A stretch of 64,000 bases of DNA from an uncultured Acidimicrobiales bacterium (lineage in GTDB: Bacteria; Actinomycetota; Acidimicrobiia; Acidimicrobiales; Aldehydirespiratoraceae): NCBI GenBank assembly GCA_905480195.1, contig CAJQPN010000024.1:31483-95482 (forward strand), given 5' to 3'. The notes below the pieces were generated by a model. The model had not been told where the DNA came from. It saw nothing but the letters and a program-made list of their open reading frames with translations, and ran no database searches. Position 1 is the stretch's first letter. Every line of letters starts with the position of its first letter. The position numbers and the translations under genes were made by a program. Shown here one piece after another: positions 8,307-16,658 of the stretch.

Positions 8307-9514
8307 CAGTGCGTCCCCGACGATCCGCGATCGGCCAGCGTGCGGTCGCGTTCGAACCGGTCGAGCGAGAACGGCGCCATCAATTCGGGCACCACACCGG
8401 TGGCGATGCGTTGAGCCATGAATTCGCCACCAGCGGGAATCGCCTTGAACCCCCACGTGCCCCAGCCGGTGGTGATCAGGAATCCGTCGACACCGGTGTC
8501 GCCCATGATCGGTGAGTAGTCCGGTGACATGTCGCAGCTCCCGGTCCATTGACGAAGCACCCGCAGGTCGCGCATGAAGGGCAGGACGGTGATGGCGCGA
8601 TGCGACAACGACGCCAACAAATCATGGGTGGAGCCTCGGGAATAGCTCGGCTGCCGGTCGATCTCGGCACCGAGCAGCATCTGACCGCGAGCAGTCTGGG
8701 AAACGTAGAAGCCGAGATCACCGGAGGCGACGATCGGGTCGAATCGATGCTGGTAGCGGTTTGTGACGAACGCCTGGAGCGGATGGGTCTTGATCGGCAG
8801 CCGCACGCCCGCCATGTCGGCGAGCATCGTGACATTGCCACCGACTGCAGAGACGACGATGCCAGCCGCAATCCGCCCCGCCGACGTCTCTACACCGACG
8901 ATGCGTCGCCCATCGTGAACGAGTCCTACTACCGCCGTTCGCGGCGCAACGTGCACCCCACGACGCATCGCTCCTTCGGCAAGTGCCCACACCACACGAT
9001 CGTGGCGAGCAGTGGCACCCTGGTGGAACGACGCGCCCATGACCTCTGGAAAACCGCCGCCGCAGGCCAGATCGATTTCGGGACACGCCGCTGCAATCTC
9101 GTCGGGTTCGAGGTACGTGGTCTCGGCGCCAAATGCCTGGTTCACCGCAGCACGCGCCCGTTCCCGACGAACGCCTGCCTCGGAATGCGCCATCCAGAGC
9201 AGTCCCTTGCGGTCGTGCATCATCGCCCGACCCGTTTCTTCTTCGAGGCGTCGATAGCGCTCGAGCGAGTGCTGGTAGAACCGAACCGCCTCCGGGATGC
9301 CGTAGTTGGCGCGAATGACGGTCGTGTTGCGCCCGCTGTTGCCACCGCCGATGTAGCCGGCTTCAACAACGAGCACGCTGGTGATGTCGTGACGAGTTGC
9401 CAGGTGATACGCGATCGAAAGCCCGTGCCCTCCGCCCCCGACGATGATGACGTCATAGCTGGCCTCCGGCTCGCTCCACCGGAGCGTGATCTCGGCCTCG
9501 GGATGCTCGTTCAC
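8306..9514 (-). CDS. soxB: Sarcosine oxidase beta subunit (FAD/FMN flavoprotein)
   Basis: A 402-aa subunit that oxidises sarcosine (N-methylglycine) to glycine and passes the methylene group to the alpha subunit. The N-terminal dinucleotide-binding motif DVIIVGGGGHGLSIAYHLA begins at about residue 19. The ATARHD segment near residue 185 contains the histidine that in family members covalently binds FMN. The GTG at 9514 is chosen because it overlaps the soxG stop as GTGA and gives the family length; upstream in-frame codons run into soxG. It is co-transcribed between soxG and soxD. Confidence 0.87.
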   Translation of the reverse strand: MNEHPEAEITLRWSEPEASYDVIIVGGGGHGLSIAYHLATRHDITSVLVVEAGYIGGGNSGRNTTVIRANYGIPEAVRFYQHSLERYRRLEEETGRAMMHDRKGLLWMAHSEAGVRRERARAAVNQAFGAETTYLEPDEIAAACPEIDLACGGGFPEVMGASFHQGATARHDRVVWALAEGAMRRGVHVAPRTAVVGLVHDGRRIVGVETSAGRIAAGIVVSAVGGNVTMLADMAGVRLPIKTHPLQAFVTNRYQHRFDPIVASGDLGFYVSQTARGQMLLGAEIDRQPSYSRGSTHDLLASLSHRAITVLPFMRDLRVLRQWTGSCDMSPDYSPIMGDTGVDGFLITTGWGTWGFKAIPAGGEFMAQRIATGVVPELMAPFSLDRFERDRTLADRGSSGTH

Positions 9515-9909
9515 GTCAGCACGCTCCCGAGTCGATCCTCGAAGTCGTCGGCCAACACTGCCTGAACGACAATGCACCACCGTTCGGGTCCAACGACCAC
9601 TTTCGCCGGGATACCGGCGATGGCGCCCTGACCGAACCCGAGGCTAGGGGGTGGCCATGTCGCTGCCCCCTCGAAGAGCCGAGCGCCGTCTTCGGGCGAG
9701 AGAACGAAACGCACCCAGCCGGTGTCGGGGAACACGATCGCATGTGGCTCGGGAGCCGCCGCATCGAGCATGTCGAGCAGCAACACTTCATCGGGGGCGA
9801 GTCGCATCTCGGTGGCGTCAGCGGGCCATTCCGCAGTGTCGAGCGCATTGGGGTCTGCGGCGATCCGCACTGCGGCGACGAGTTCGCGGGCGACGACGAA
9901 CTCAGCCAC
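9511..9909 (-). CDS. soxG: Sarcosine oxidase gamma subunit-like protein
   Basis: A 132-aa protein that sits exactly where soxG belongs, between soxA and soxB. Family gamma subunits are about 160-200 aa, so this one is short. The segments LLLDMLDAAAPEPHAIVFPDTGWVRF (about 48-73) and the final ADDFEDRLGS resemble the gamma-subunit and GcvT-like fold. The start is taken as GTG 9909, which overlaps the soxA stop by 8 nt; the longer frame would be entirely inside soxA. The assignment rests mostly on context. Confidence 0.65.
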   Translation of the reverse strand: MAEFVVARELVAAVRIAADPNALDTAEWPADATEMRLAPDEVLLLDMLDAAAPEPHAIVFPDTGWVRFVLSPEDGARLFEGAATWPPPSLGFGQGAIAGIPAKVVVGPERWCIVVQAVLADDFEDRLGSVLT

Positions 9910-12040
9910 GAGCCCGCACCCCCTTTGGGTCGTAGAACGGCAACTCGACTCGTCGGACAACCGTGCCCTCGACGAGAACTTCGTCGGGAACCGCTCCGTC
10001 GACGGCGCGGATCCACGCAAGCATCACCGACCGATCGAGCGTCGCTGACCAGGCGGCGGAGGTGACATAGCCGGCGTACGTTCCGTCCGAGTTCCAGGCC
10101 ACTGCACCTTCGAACGGCGGCGGCCCGTCGCCCTCGAGCCCCACCAACTGCTTGTCGAGTGCAAGCCGGTTGGTCCGTTCGATGGCGTGTCGACCGATGA
10201 AGTCACCGCTGTCGAGGTCAACCATCCAGTCGTGGCGCAGACGCCGCGGCGTCGAGTCGTAGTCGGAATCCTGGCCGACGATGATGTGGCCCTTCTCGAG
10301 TCGCAGCCTCGACAGGGCATCGAGCCCGTGCGGCGTCACGCCGAGATCGGCACCAGCATCGAGCAGAGCCTGCCAGAGTTCGCCGGAACGGGCGCACGGA
10401 TGATGCAATTCGAAGCTGACCTCGCCGGTGAAGCTCAGTCGAACGACCCGACACGCCACATCGGCGACATCGGCGTGGATGTGGTGCAGCATCGGCAGTG
10501 GTTCTTCGAATCCCAGTCGGGCAAGGAGTTCGCTCGCTCGTGGGCCGGTCACGTTGATTGCGCCCATCGCCATCGTCACATTCATCCACCGAACATCGAG
10601 GTCCGCGGTCCAATCACGGACCCACATCTCGGCGAAGCTGGCGCCCCCTGAGGTCAAGGTCATGAAGAAGCGCTCACCCTCGCCTTCGCGCAGGATCATG
10701 CCGTCGTCGAGGACATAGCCGCGTTCGTCGAGCATCAAGATGTAACGGCTCCGGCCCGGACCGATCGTCGAAACGTCGGTGGGAACGAGCCGTTGCAAGG
10801 CGGCCTCGGCATCGGGGCCAGACACGATGAACTTGCCAAGCGTGCCAACGTCCCCGATCGACACGGCGTTGCGGACCGCGTCGTACTCGGCATCGACGTC
10901 GGAGTAGATCCAGGGCCGCCACCAGCCACCGAGCCGGTCCATCGTGGCACCCGCAGCCTCATGAACCGCATGCAGCGAGGTGCGGGGGACGGCGGGGTGG
11001 TGTCGACCGGCGGCGATCTCCGACAGTGTCGCCTGCCGAGCGACGGGACGAGCGGTGAACCGGGCTTCGAGCGTGCCGGTTCGATCAGCGATGAAGCTCT
11101 GAAGGTAGGGCGAGCAGACTGCGCCCTGGCACACACCGGTGCCGGCCAGGCTGGCGCGCTTGAGTAGCTCCATGCTGGTGAACCCGCGTTCCCAGGCATC
11201 GGCGAGCCCGGCCATCGTCGTCTGATTGCACGGACAGACCATTCCTTCGGCGGGGCACAGCGGTGGTGTGGCGACCACGGCAGCACCGCCGACAACGTCG
11301 ACGGCCAGTCCCGCGCCCATCCGCGCGAGAACGTCGTTGGGTGTTGTCCCGATGTCGACGATCACCGCATCGCACTCGATCCGCTCGTCGCCGACCACGA
11401 CCGCACTCACCCGGCCCCCACCCTCGAAACGCTGCGGGGGGTCGACGACCGTCACGGTTCGACCGAGATCGACGCCCGCGGCCATCAGCCGTTCGGCAAG
11501 CTTCGGTGTGTACAACCCCATGAGGTCGTTCCCGGGGCAGACGGGCAGGAGCGGCAGTACGCCGGTCGCCACCACCACCCGCTCGACGTGATGGTGGACC
11601 ATGCCCACATCGGTCCGGACGACGACCATCGGACCCGGATAAATCCCGATCACCTCACCTCCGTCGTCAGCGTCGACGATCGGCGCACCGATCGAAGCCG
11701 CAGCGGCACGGCCAGACTCGCCACCACCCACCACCAACACGTCGTGGTGGACATTTCGAACCACGACCGGACGCACGGAAGGGGCAACACTTGGCAACAC
11801 CGGCGCATCGCCGATCGGCTGTGCTCGCACGAGCATCCCGTCTCGTGCGATCGTCTGACACGTGTGGACGTAGGCGACACCGTCGACCTCAGCCACACAA
11901 TGCGGCGAATGGCCCTCGGCACACAGCGTTCCACCGCCGGTCGGGTGCAGCCCGGCCCGGAGGAGCGCAGTGAGAAGGTGCTCACCGGCGGCGAACGGCA
12001 CGGCCTCGCCATCGAACGTGAACTCTCCCGAACCGATCAC
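9902..12040 (-). CDS. soxA: Sarcosine oxidase alpha subunit, short form
   Basis: 712 aa; the usual alpha subunit is about 950-1000 aa. Domain order: a ferredoxin-like N-terminal domain (1-80); a shortened dinucleotide-binding region starting DVLVVGGGESG near residue 100; a Cys-rich module with CPCNQTTMAGLADAW and a later VCQGAVC pair (about 290-335); and a C-terminal GcvT-type aminomethyl/folate domain (about 375-712). In the N-terminal domain the ferredoxin-type cysteine set is incomplete: LCAEGHSPHC has Ser where a cluster-binding Cys is common, so a [2Fe-2S] cluster there is doubtful. The first Rossmann unit is missing about 200 residues. The GTG start at 12040 is tentative. First of four overlapping sox genes. 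Confidence 0.83.
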   Translation of the reverse strand: MIGSGEFTFDGEAVPFAAGEHLLTALLRAGLHPTGGGTLCAEGHSPHCVAEVDGVAYVHTCQTIARDGMLVRAQPIGDAPVLPSVAPSVRPVVVRNVHHDVLVVGGGESGRAAAASIGAPIVDADDGGEVIGIYPGPMVVVRTDVGMVHHHVERVVVATGVLPLLPVCPGNDLMGLYTPKLAERLMAAGVDLGRTVTVVDPPQRFEGGGRVSAVVVGDERIECDAVIVDIGTTPNDVLARMGAGLAVDVVGGAAVVATPPLCPAEGMVCPCNQTTMAGLADAWERGFTSMELLKRASLAGTGVCQGAVCSPYLQSFIADRTGTLEARFTARPVARQATLSEIAAGRHHPAVPRTSLHAVHEAAGATMDRLGGWWRPWIYSDVDAEYDAVRNAVSIGDVGTLGKFIVSGPDAEAALQRLVPTDVSTIGPGRSRYILMLDERGYVLDDGMILREGEGERFFMTLTSGGASFAEMWVRDWTADLDVRWMNVTMAMGAINVTGPRASELLARLGFEEPLPMLHHIHADVADVACRVVRLSFTGEVSFELHHPCARSGELWQALLDAGADLGVTPHGLDALSRLRLEKGHIIVGQDSDYDSTPRRLRHDWMVDLDSGDFIGRHAIERTNRLALDKQLVGLEGDGPPPFEGAVAWNSDGTYAGYVTSAAWSATLDRSVMLAWIRAVDGAVPDEVLVEGTVVRRVELPFYDPKGVRARG

Positions 12041-12087
12041 GCCGCAAGCCTAGAAAGAAGCATCGGGCGACCGTACGGTCAGCCGTC

Positions 12088-12219
12088 ACGACGGCACGCC
12101 TCGGCAGGCTGCGGGTCCTCGGGTCGATCGACCTGCCGGCCACGGTCATCATCGGCGCCAAGGACGCAAAACCGGCACCGTTCCACTCCCAGCAGCTGCA
12201 CGAAACGATCGCCGGCTGA
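12088..12219 (+). pseudogene. Possible alpha/beta-hydrolase C-terminal remnant
   Basis: On the plus strand, between the soxA start and the MFS stop (both minus), one frame reads as the end of an alpha/beta-hydrolase: an IDLPATVIIGAKDAKP strand with the catalytic-Asp-type turn, then HSQQLHETIAG and TGA at 12217-12219. No start codon or upstream half is recognisable; the same frame further upstream is antisense to soxA. It looks like debris of a replaced gene. It could also be chance, because the stretch is only about 44 codons. Confidence 0.35.
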
Positions 12220-12221
12220 TT

Positions 12222-13379
12222 TCAGAACTCTTCGCGGATCCAGAACGTGAGTGCAGCACCGATGAGCATGCACGTTCCGACGAGGAGCCACATCGCGCCA
12301 AAGCCGTGCTCGTCGATCATCCAACCCGTCGTGAGCGGTCCGGCGAACACACCGAGGTAGATCCCCATCTGCGTCACCCCGCTCGCTGAACCGGCAGCGT
12401 CACCGTTGGCCCGCATGATGCCGAAGTTGGTGAACACCGGCCAAGCCCAGCCCGCACCGAAGGCGAGGAACGTCGACGCGATATGGAGTCCGGCCGAACC
12501 GTAGGCGAGGCCCAACGTCCCGATCGACCCGAGGGCAGCGAGACCGGCTGCCATTGAGTACGGACGCGTGTTCATCGCGTCGGTCCGCACACCCCAGAAC
12601 AGTCGCCAACCGATCCCGAACGCAGCGCCGAGGCTGAGCATCCAGCCTGCGAAACCCTCGCTCAGACCTGCGTCGACGCCAGACGCCACCGTCCACGACG
12701 TGAGCCCGCCGGCTGCGAACGCAAGGAAGGAGCCACCAACGAGTGACCACCCGAGCGCACGCCTCGACGATGCAGGTCGGGCGGATCGCAACGTCTCGAT
12801 GCTGCCGAGATCAACAAACAACTGCACCAGCACGAGGGCGACCAAGGCGAGCATGACGCCGAGAACGAAGGTCGACCGCCAACCAAGGGTGAGGGCCAAC
12901 ACGGGGACGGCGGCACCGCTGACCATCGCAGCCGACGGCATCCCCGACTGCTTGAGCGCGATCGCCAGGCCGAGCCGCGGCAGTCGAGCGGTGGTGAGTG
13001 CGAGGTTCACCGCGGTCTGGTTGAGTGCGTTCACCGCACCGCAGACCGCCAGCAACAAGACCATCGTCAAGAACGACTGCGCGGCGGCAGCGATCAGGCT
13101 CTGGCTGACGATCGTCAGCAACAGACAACCAGTGAGTTGGCGCCGCGGCCCGATTCGCTGTACCAACCGTCCTCCAAAAATCGATGTGGCAGTTGCTGCG
13201 AGGAAGTACGTGCTCATTGCCCAGCCGTAGTGGCCCGCCGTCACGCCGAAGTCATCGCTGACTTGGACCGACACCGCCCCGACGAGGAAACCGGGGTACA
13301 CGCACGCAACCGTGGCGACGACCATTGTTGCGACGAGACGACGGTCGGTCGACGTCTGGGCGCGGGCCGAGGCGGTCAC
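12222..13379 (-). CDS. MFS transporter
   Basis: A 385-aa major facilitator protein with about 12 hydrophobic segments. The loop FGGRLVQRIGPRRQ (about 69-82) is the typical segment between helices 2 and 3, and VNLALTTARLPRLGLAIALKQSG (between helices 4 and 5) resembles CynX/nitrate-type members. The substrate is unknown. Its position upstream of the sox genes makes a methylated amine or amino acid plausible, but this is inference. The GTG start overlaps the GNAT stop by 4 nt. It ends 181 nt before soxA begins. Confidence 0.82.
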   Translation of the reverse strand: MTASARAQTSTDRRLVATMVVATVACVYPGFLVGAVSVQVSDDFGVTAGHYGWAMSTYFLAATATSIFGGRLVQRIGPRRQLTGCLLLTIVSQSLIAAAAQSFLTMVLLLAVCGAVNALNQTAVNLALTTARLPRLGLAIALKQSGMPSAAMVSGAAVPVLALTLGWRSTFVLGVMLALVALVLVQLFVDLGSIETLRSARPASSRRALGWSLVGGSFLAFAAGGLTSWTVASGVDAGLSEGFAGWMLSLGAAFGIGWRLFWGVRTDAMNTRPYSMAAGLAALGSIGTLGLAYGSAGLHIASTFLAFGAGWAWPVFTNFGIMRANGDAAGSASGVTQMGIYLGVFAGPLTTGWMIDEHGFGAMWLLVGTCMLIGAALTFWIREEF

Positions 13380-14338
13380 GAGTCACCGAGATCGAGCCGC
13401 GCTTCGATCTCGCCATCGATGACCCTGCCCGTGGGGACGAAGCCGTAGCCGAGGTACATCGGCTCGGGGGAACCAACACCGGGCACGTACGAGACGTCGA
13501 GTTCGCGATGCCCCCACTCACGAACGGCCCCGACCACAAGGTCGAGTACCCGGCGTCCGATCCCACGACGCTGATGATGTCGATCGATCATAAGTCGCCA
13601 CAGATACGGCCGGGAGCCGCTCTCTGCTGCGGTGTCGAGCATCACGAATCCAACGGGCTCGCCATCGGCCATGACCGCCCGGAGCCAGGGGGTCACCGGC
13701 TTACCGCCGTAGGGCTCGGGCAGGTAGGCCTCGGCGAGCGAGACGGCGTTCGGGCTCACCATGCGTTCCTGGCTCTTGTGGGTCGAGAGGGCAATGATCG
13801 GACGGACCTTGTCCCAAGTCATCTCCTCCAGGATCACGCGTTCGGGTGGCCCGGTCGGACGCGCACGCCATGCGTCGTAGTCGGTGCGGGTGATGCCGTA
13901 CACCCAGTCGTCGGTGTTCTCGTTGCCGGCCCACCCCGACAGGCGCGTATGGCCCTCGTGCACAAAGCCGAGCCGTTCGACGACGCGAGCCGAACGATGG
14001 TTTTCGGGGTGCAGGATTGCGCTGATTCGGGTGCGGTTCGAGTCCGAGAACAGCCAGTCGACGAGGCCACCGGTCGCCTCGTGGGCGTACCCGTTGCCCC
14101 AATGCTCCCGGGCCAGGGCGTAACCGATCTCGGCCGCCCGACCTTCGCACTGGAGCGTAAACGAAACCTCGCCGATGATCTGCCCGCCGTCAAGGGTCTC
14201 GACGGTGAGCACCCACCAGTCTTCATCGATCGGTTCGGGGATCGCAGCGAGATCGGACGCCAAGGGCCGACGCAGGCGCAGACGCTCGGTCACGATCGAG
14301 TCGAACACGCCTGCGACCCTACGTCGCAGGTCAGTCAT
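13376..14338 (-). CDS. Tandem GNAT-family N-acetyltransferase
   Basis: 320 aa with two GNAT domains. The first (about 10-150) is RimJ/RimL-like, with IGYALAREHWGNGYAHEA as the acetyl-CoA loop. The second (about 170-310) has LMIDRHHQRRGIGRRVLD. Double-GNAT proteins usually acetylate one small molecule or a protein N-terminus; the target is unknown. The ATG at 14338 is chosen because upstream codons in frame have no GNAT similarity and because a short reading frame stops 8 nt inside this start. It heads the run GNAT-MFS-sox. Confidence 0.8.
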   Translation of the reverse strand: MTDLRRRVAGVFDSIVTERLRLRRPLASDLAAIPEPIDEDWWVLTVETLDGGQIIGEVSFTLQCEGRAAEIGYALAREHWGNGYAHEATGGLVDWLFSDSNRTRISAILHPENHRSARVVERLGFVHEGHTRLSGWAGNENTDDWVYGITRTDYDAWRARPTGPPERVILEEMTWDKVRPIIALSTHKSQERMVSPNAVSLAEAYLPEPYGGKPVTPWLRAVMADGEPVGFVMLDTAAESGSRPYLWRLMIDRHHQRRGIGRRVLDLVVGAVREWGHRELDVSYVPGVGSPEPMYLGYGFVPTGRVIDGEIEARLDLGDS

Positions 14339-14492
14339 CGAGATGGTGTTCGCCGAACGGAACGTCGTCGCCGGTGTACTCCAGCGACGCGGGTTCGCGT
14401 ACGTCGAGCGCACTCCCTTCGGTCGTCACCACCGAGATCAGGTCGGGGTTCCGCGAGCAAAACGGTGACGTGCACGAGTCGGTATCGATCAC
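14331..14492 (-). CDS. Small Cys-containing hypothetical protein
   Basis: A 53-codon frame starting with GTG and ending at TGA 14331-14333, overlapping the GNAT start by 8 nt as translationally coupled genes do. The N-terminus has SCTSPFCSRNPD, a CX5C pair, followed by an acidic tail ending FGEHHLDD. Third codon positions are about 79% G+C, which is coding-like and higher than a random frame would be expected to give. I do not recognise a family. No ribosome-binding site is obvious. Confidence 0.42.
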   Translation of the reverse strand: MIDTDSCTSPFCSRNPDLISVVTTEGSALDVREPASLEYTGDDVPFGEHHLDD

Positions 14493-14716
14493 CGAGGGCT
14501 CGATACGACATCGTCAACTCCGACCACCACCGACAGCCTGATCTTGACCCTCGCCGTACCGCCTCGCTCTCTGACTCGACCTCTGGGTGGCTGGTCGTGC
14601 GGTCGGGGCCGAACAATCGGCCGAAGTGTGCGGTTCTGGAAAATCCCACTCAACGAATGTCCGAACGGATTGCCGTTCTTGGAGGTCGACGGGAGCGACG
14701 TGAGAGACTGACCGGC

Positions 14717-15457
14717 ATGAACAGCATGACCGTTGCGCGAAGCCTCCGGGGATCGATCGGCATCTTGGCCATGGCCTGGTTGCTGGACGAATCCACCACC
14801 GCCAAGGCCGCAGCCCTCGGACTCGACGCCCCCGGCCGTGGCGCCTACGCCGTTGGCCGACTCGGCGTCCTCGGCGACTGCCCACCCGATGCCGTGGTGA
14901 GCGCCGCCTACTTTTGGGAGCCCCACCTGATGCGGACGATGGTGGCCGACGGGCGCGCCGTAAAGACGCCAGCCGAAGGCGCGGCGATCTACACCCGCAT
15001 CTGTCAGGAATGGGGCGCCGAGCGCCTCGCAGGCCTCGACGGTGTCGAGCGGCTCGGCGAGATCCTCACAACGGTCGTCGATTCGGCATCGCCGCTCGGT
15101 GCACCGATGTTCGTCGGCTGGCGCGACATGCCCCGCCCCGCCGAACCGGGCCCGGCGCATACGTTCCAGCTCGCACAGGTGATGCGTGAGCTGCGGTTCA
15201 GTCGGCACTGCATTGCGATCCAAGCTGCGGGCCTCGGCCCACTCGAAGCCATCCTGTCGGGGCCTGCCGGCGACTGGAACGCCAAAATGTTCGGCTGGCC
15301 CGAGCCGTACCCCGATACGAGCAGCCTGGCCGAGGTTCGCGAGGAAGCCGAGGCCCTCACCGATCGGCTTCACGCCGCCGACCTCGATGTTTTGACCGAC
15401 GACGAACGCGCCGATCTGCGCGAGCTCGCGAAGGCGGCCCGTGCCCATCACGGCTGA
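14717..15457 (+). CDS. SCO6745-family (SalK-like) protein
   Basis: A 246-aa helical protein resembling the actinobacterial SCO6745/SalK group, sometimes described as helix-turn-helix-like. The GRGAYAVGRLGVLGDCPPDAV segment (about 40-60), the AAYFWEPHLM motif and the repeated short helices fit that family. The biochemical role is unknown. ATG 14717 is preferred; ATG 14726 is also possible. GAGACT lies 7 nt before the start, and the same GTGAGAGACT block precedes the gene at 19540. No coding region is seen from 14493 to 14716, which holds only this promoter. Confidence 0.68.
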   Translation: MNSMTVARSLRGSIGILAMAWLLDESTTAKAAALGLDAPGRGAYAVGRLGVLGDCPPDAVVSAAYFWEPHLMRTMVADGRAVKTPAEGAAIYTRICQEWGAERLAGLDGVERLGEILTTVVDSASPLGAPMFVGWRDMPRPAEPGPAHTFQLAQVMRELRFSRHCIAIQAAGLGPLEAILSGPAGDWNAKMFGWPEPYPDTSSLAEVREEAEALTDRLHAADLDVLTDDERADLRELAKAARAHHG

Positions 15458-15469
15458 CCGGGAAGAACC

Positions 15470-16621
15470 ATGACAGACACACCCTTCGACGTCGCCGAGA
15501 TCGACCGGCTGCTTACGACGACTCGCACCGTGCGCAAGCGTCTCGACTTCGACCGCGACGTTTGCGACCAGATCATCTTCGATTGCATCGACATCGCCGA
15601 GCAGGCACCGAGCGGCGGTAACGACGCGAGTCGCCGCTGGATCGTCATCCGCGACGAAGCGACGAAGCAGAAGTGCGGCGAGATCTACCGACGAAACGGC
15701 GACTTCATGATCAACGTCGCGGACCGCCTCGAAGGCAGCGGGCACGGCAAGGAACACGTCTTCAGCTCGTCGGCGTATCTGGTCGAGAACTTCGCCAAGG
15801 CGCCCGCCCTGGTCATCGCCGCGATTTGGGGAGAGCACGATAACTCCGGTCGGCCGGGTTTGTTCGACTCCGTCATTCAGTCGGCGTGGAGCTTCAACCT
15901 CGCACTTCGCGCCCGTGGCCTCGGTTCGGCGTGGACCACGCTCCTCAACGCAAGCGTCGACGAGCTGGCCGAGCTCCTCGGTATTCCGCCCGGGGTCACC
16001 ACGATCGTCACCTTCCCGGTCGCGTACACGAAGGGCACCGACTTCAAGCCGGTCGCCCGCCGCCCCGCCGAGCAGATCACGTACTTCGACCGCTGGGGCT
16101 ACACCCGGGCCCGAGCGAGCGAGGATGGTGGCGCCCACTTCGAGGACGGCCCCGGCGTGGTCGCCGAGGTCGACATCGAGGCTCCCCCGAAGGCGGTCTG
16201 GCCGATCGTGTCCGACATCAGGTTCCCGGCAGGCGCCAACACCGAACTGCAGGGCGCCGAGTGGAAGTCCGACGAGCGCGGGGTCGGTGCGGTCTTCGTC
16301 GGCCACAACAAACTCGGTGACAACGAGTGGAGTGTCGACAACCACATCACTGCTTTCGAGGAGGGCCGGGTCTTCGAATGGTCGACCGTCGACCCCACAA
16401 ACCCAGGAGCTCGCTGGCGGTTCGAAATCATGGATCAAGGCGTCGGCAGTCGGCTCCGGTTCTCGGTGGAGATCGGTACCGCGAACAACCTCACCTATCC
16501 GATGGCGATGGCATCCGACGACCCGGTCGCCGTCCTGAACGGCCGCCGCAAAGGGATCAAGGCCAACATGCAGAAGACCCTCGACGCCATGAAAGCGGCC
16601 GTGGAGGGTGCTCGGGCGTGA
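15470..16621 (+). CDS. Nitroreductase-SRPBCC fusion protein
   Basis: 383 aa. Residues about 1-215 form an FMN-dependent nitroreductase domain: the TRTVRKRLDF start, the AEQAPSGGNDASRRW FMN-binding segment, and ARGLGSAWTTLLN. Residues about 230-380 form an SRPBCC (polyketide cyclase/START-like) domain, from VVAEVDIEAPPKAVWPIVSD onward. Stand-alone nitroreductases are about 200-230 aa, so the second half is an added ligand-binding cavity. It may present a bulky hydrophobic substrate to the flavin. It follows the upstream gene by 12 nt with GGGAAG in front, and the next gene begins 37 nt downstream. Confidence 0.82.
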   Translation: MTDTPFDVAEIDRLLTTTRTVRKRLDFDRDVCDQIIFDCIDIAEQAPSGGNDASRRWIVIRDEATKQKCGEIYRRNGDFMINVADRLEGSGHGKEHVFSSSAYLVENFAKAPALVIAAIWGEHDNSGRPGLFDSVIQSAWSFNLALRARGLGSAWTTLLNASVDELAELLGIPPGVTTIVTFPVAYTKGTDFKPVARRPAEQITYFDRWGYTRARASEDGGAHFEDGPGVVAEVDIEAPPKAVWPIVSDIRFPAGANTELQGAEWKSDERGVGAVFVGHNKLGDNEWSVDNHITAFEEGRVFEWSTVDPTNPGARWRFEIMDQGVGSRLRFSVEIGTANNLTYPMAMASDDPVAVLNGRRKGIKANMQKTLDAMKAAVEGARA

Positions 16622-16658
16622 CCCAAACCGAGCCGTTCACCAACACAGCGACCGCACA

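Noticed and set aside
13325..14716. Extended plus-strand frame in front of the SCO6745-like gene
   Set aside because: This part is antisense to the GNAT and small ORF; protein-like sequence starts only at about 14717.
14493..16438. Long minus-strand frame opposite the SCO6745-like and nitroreductase genes
   Set aside because: Low-complexity charged translation; both plus-strand genes have clear motifs.
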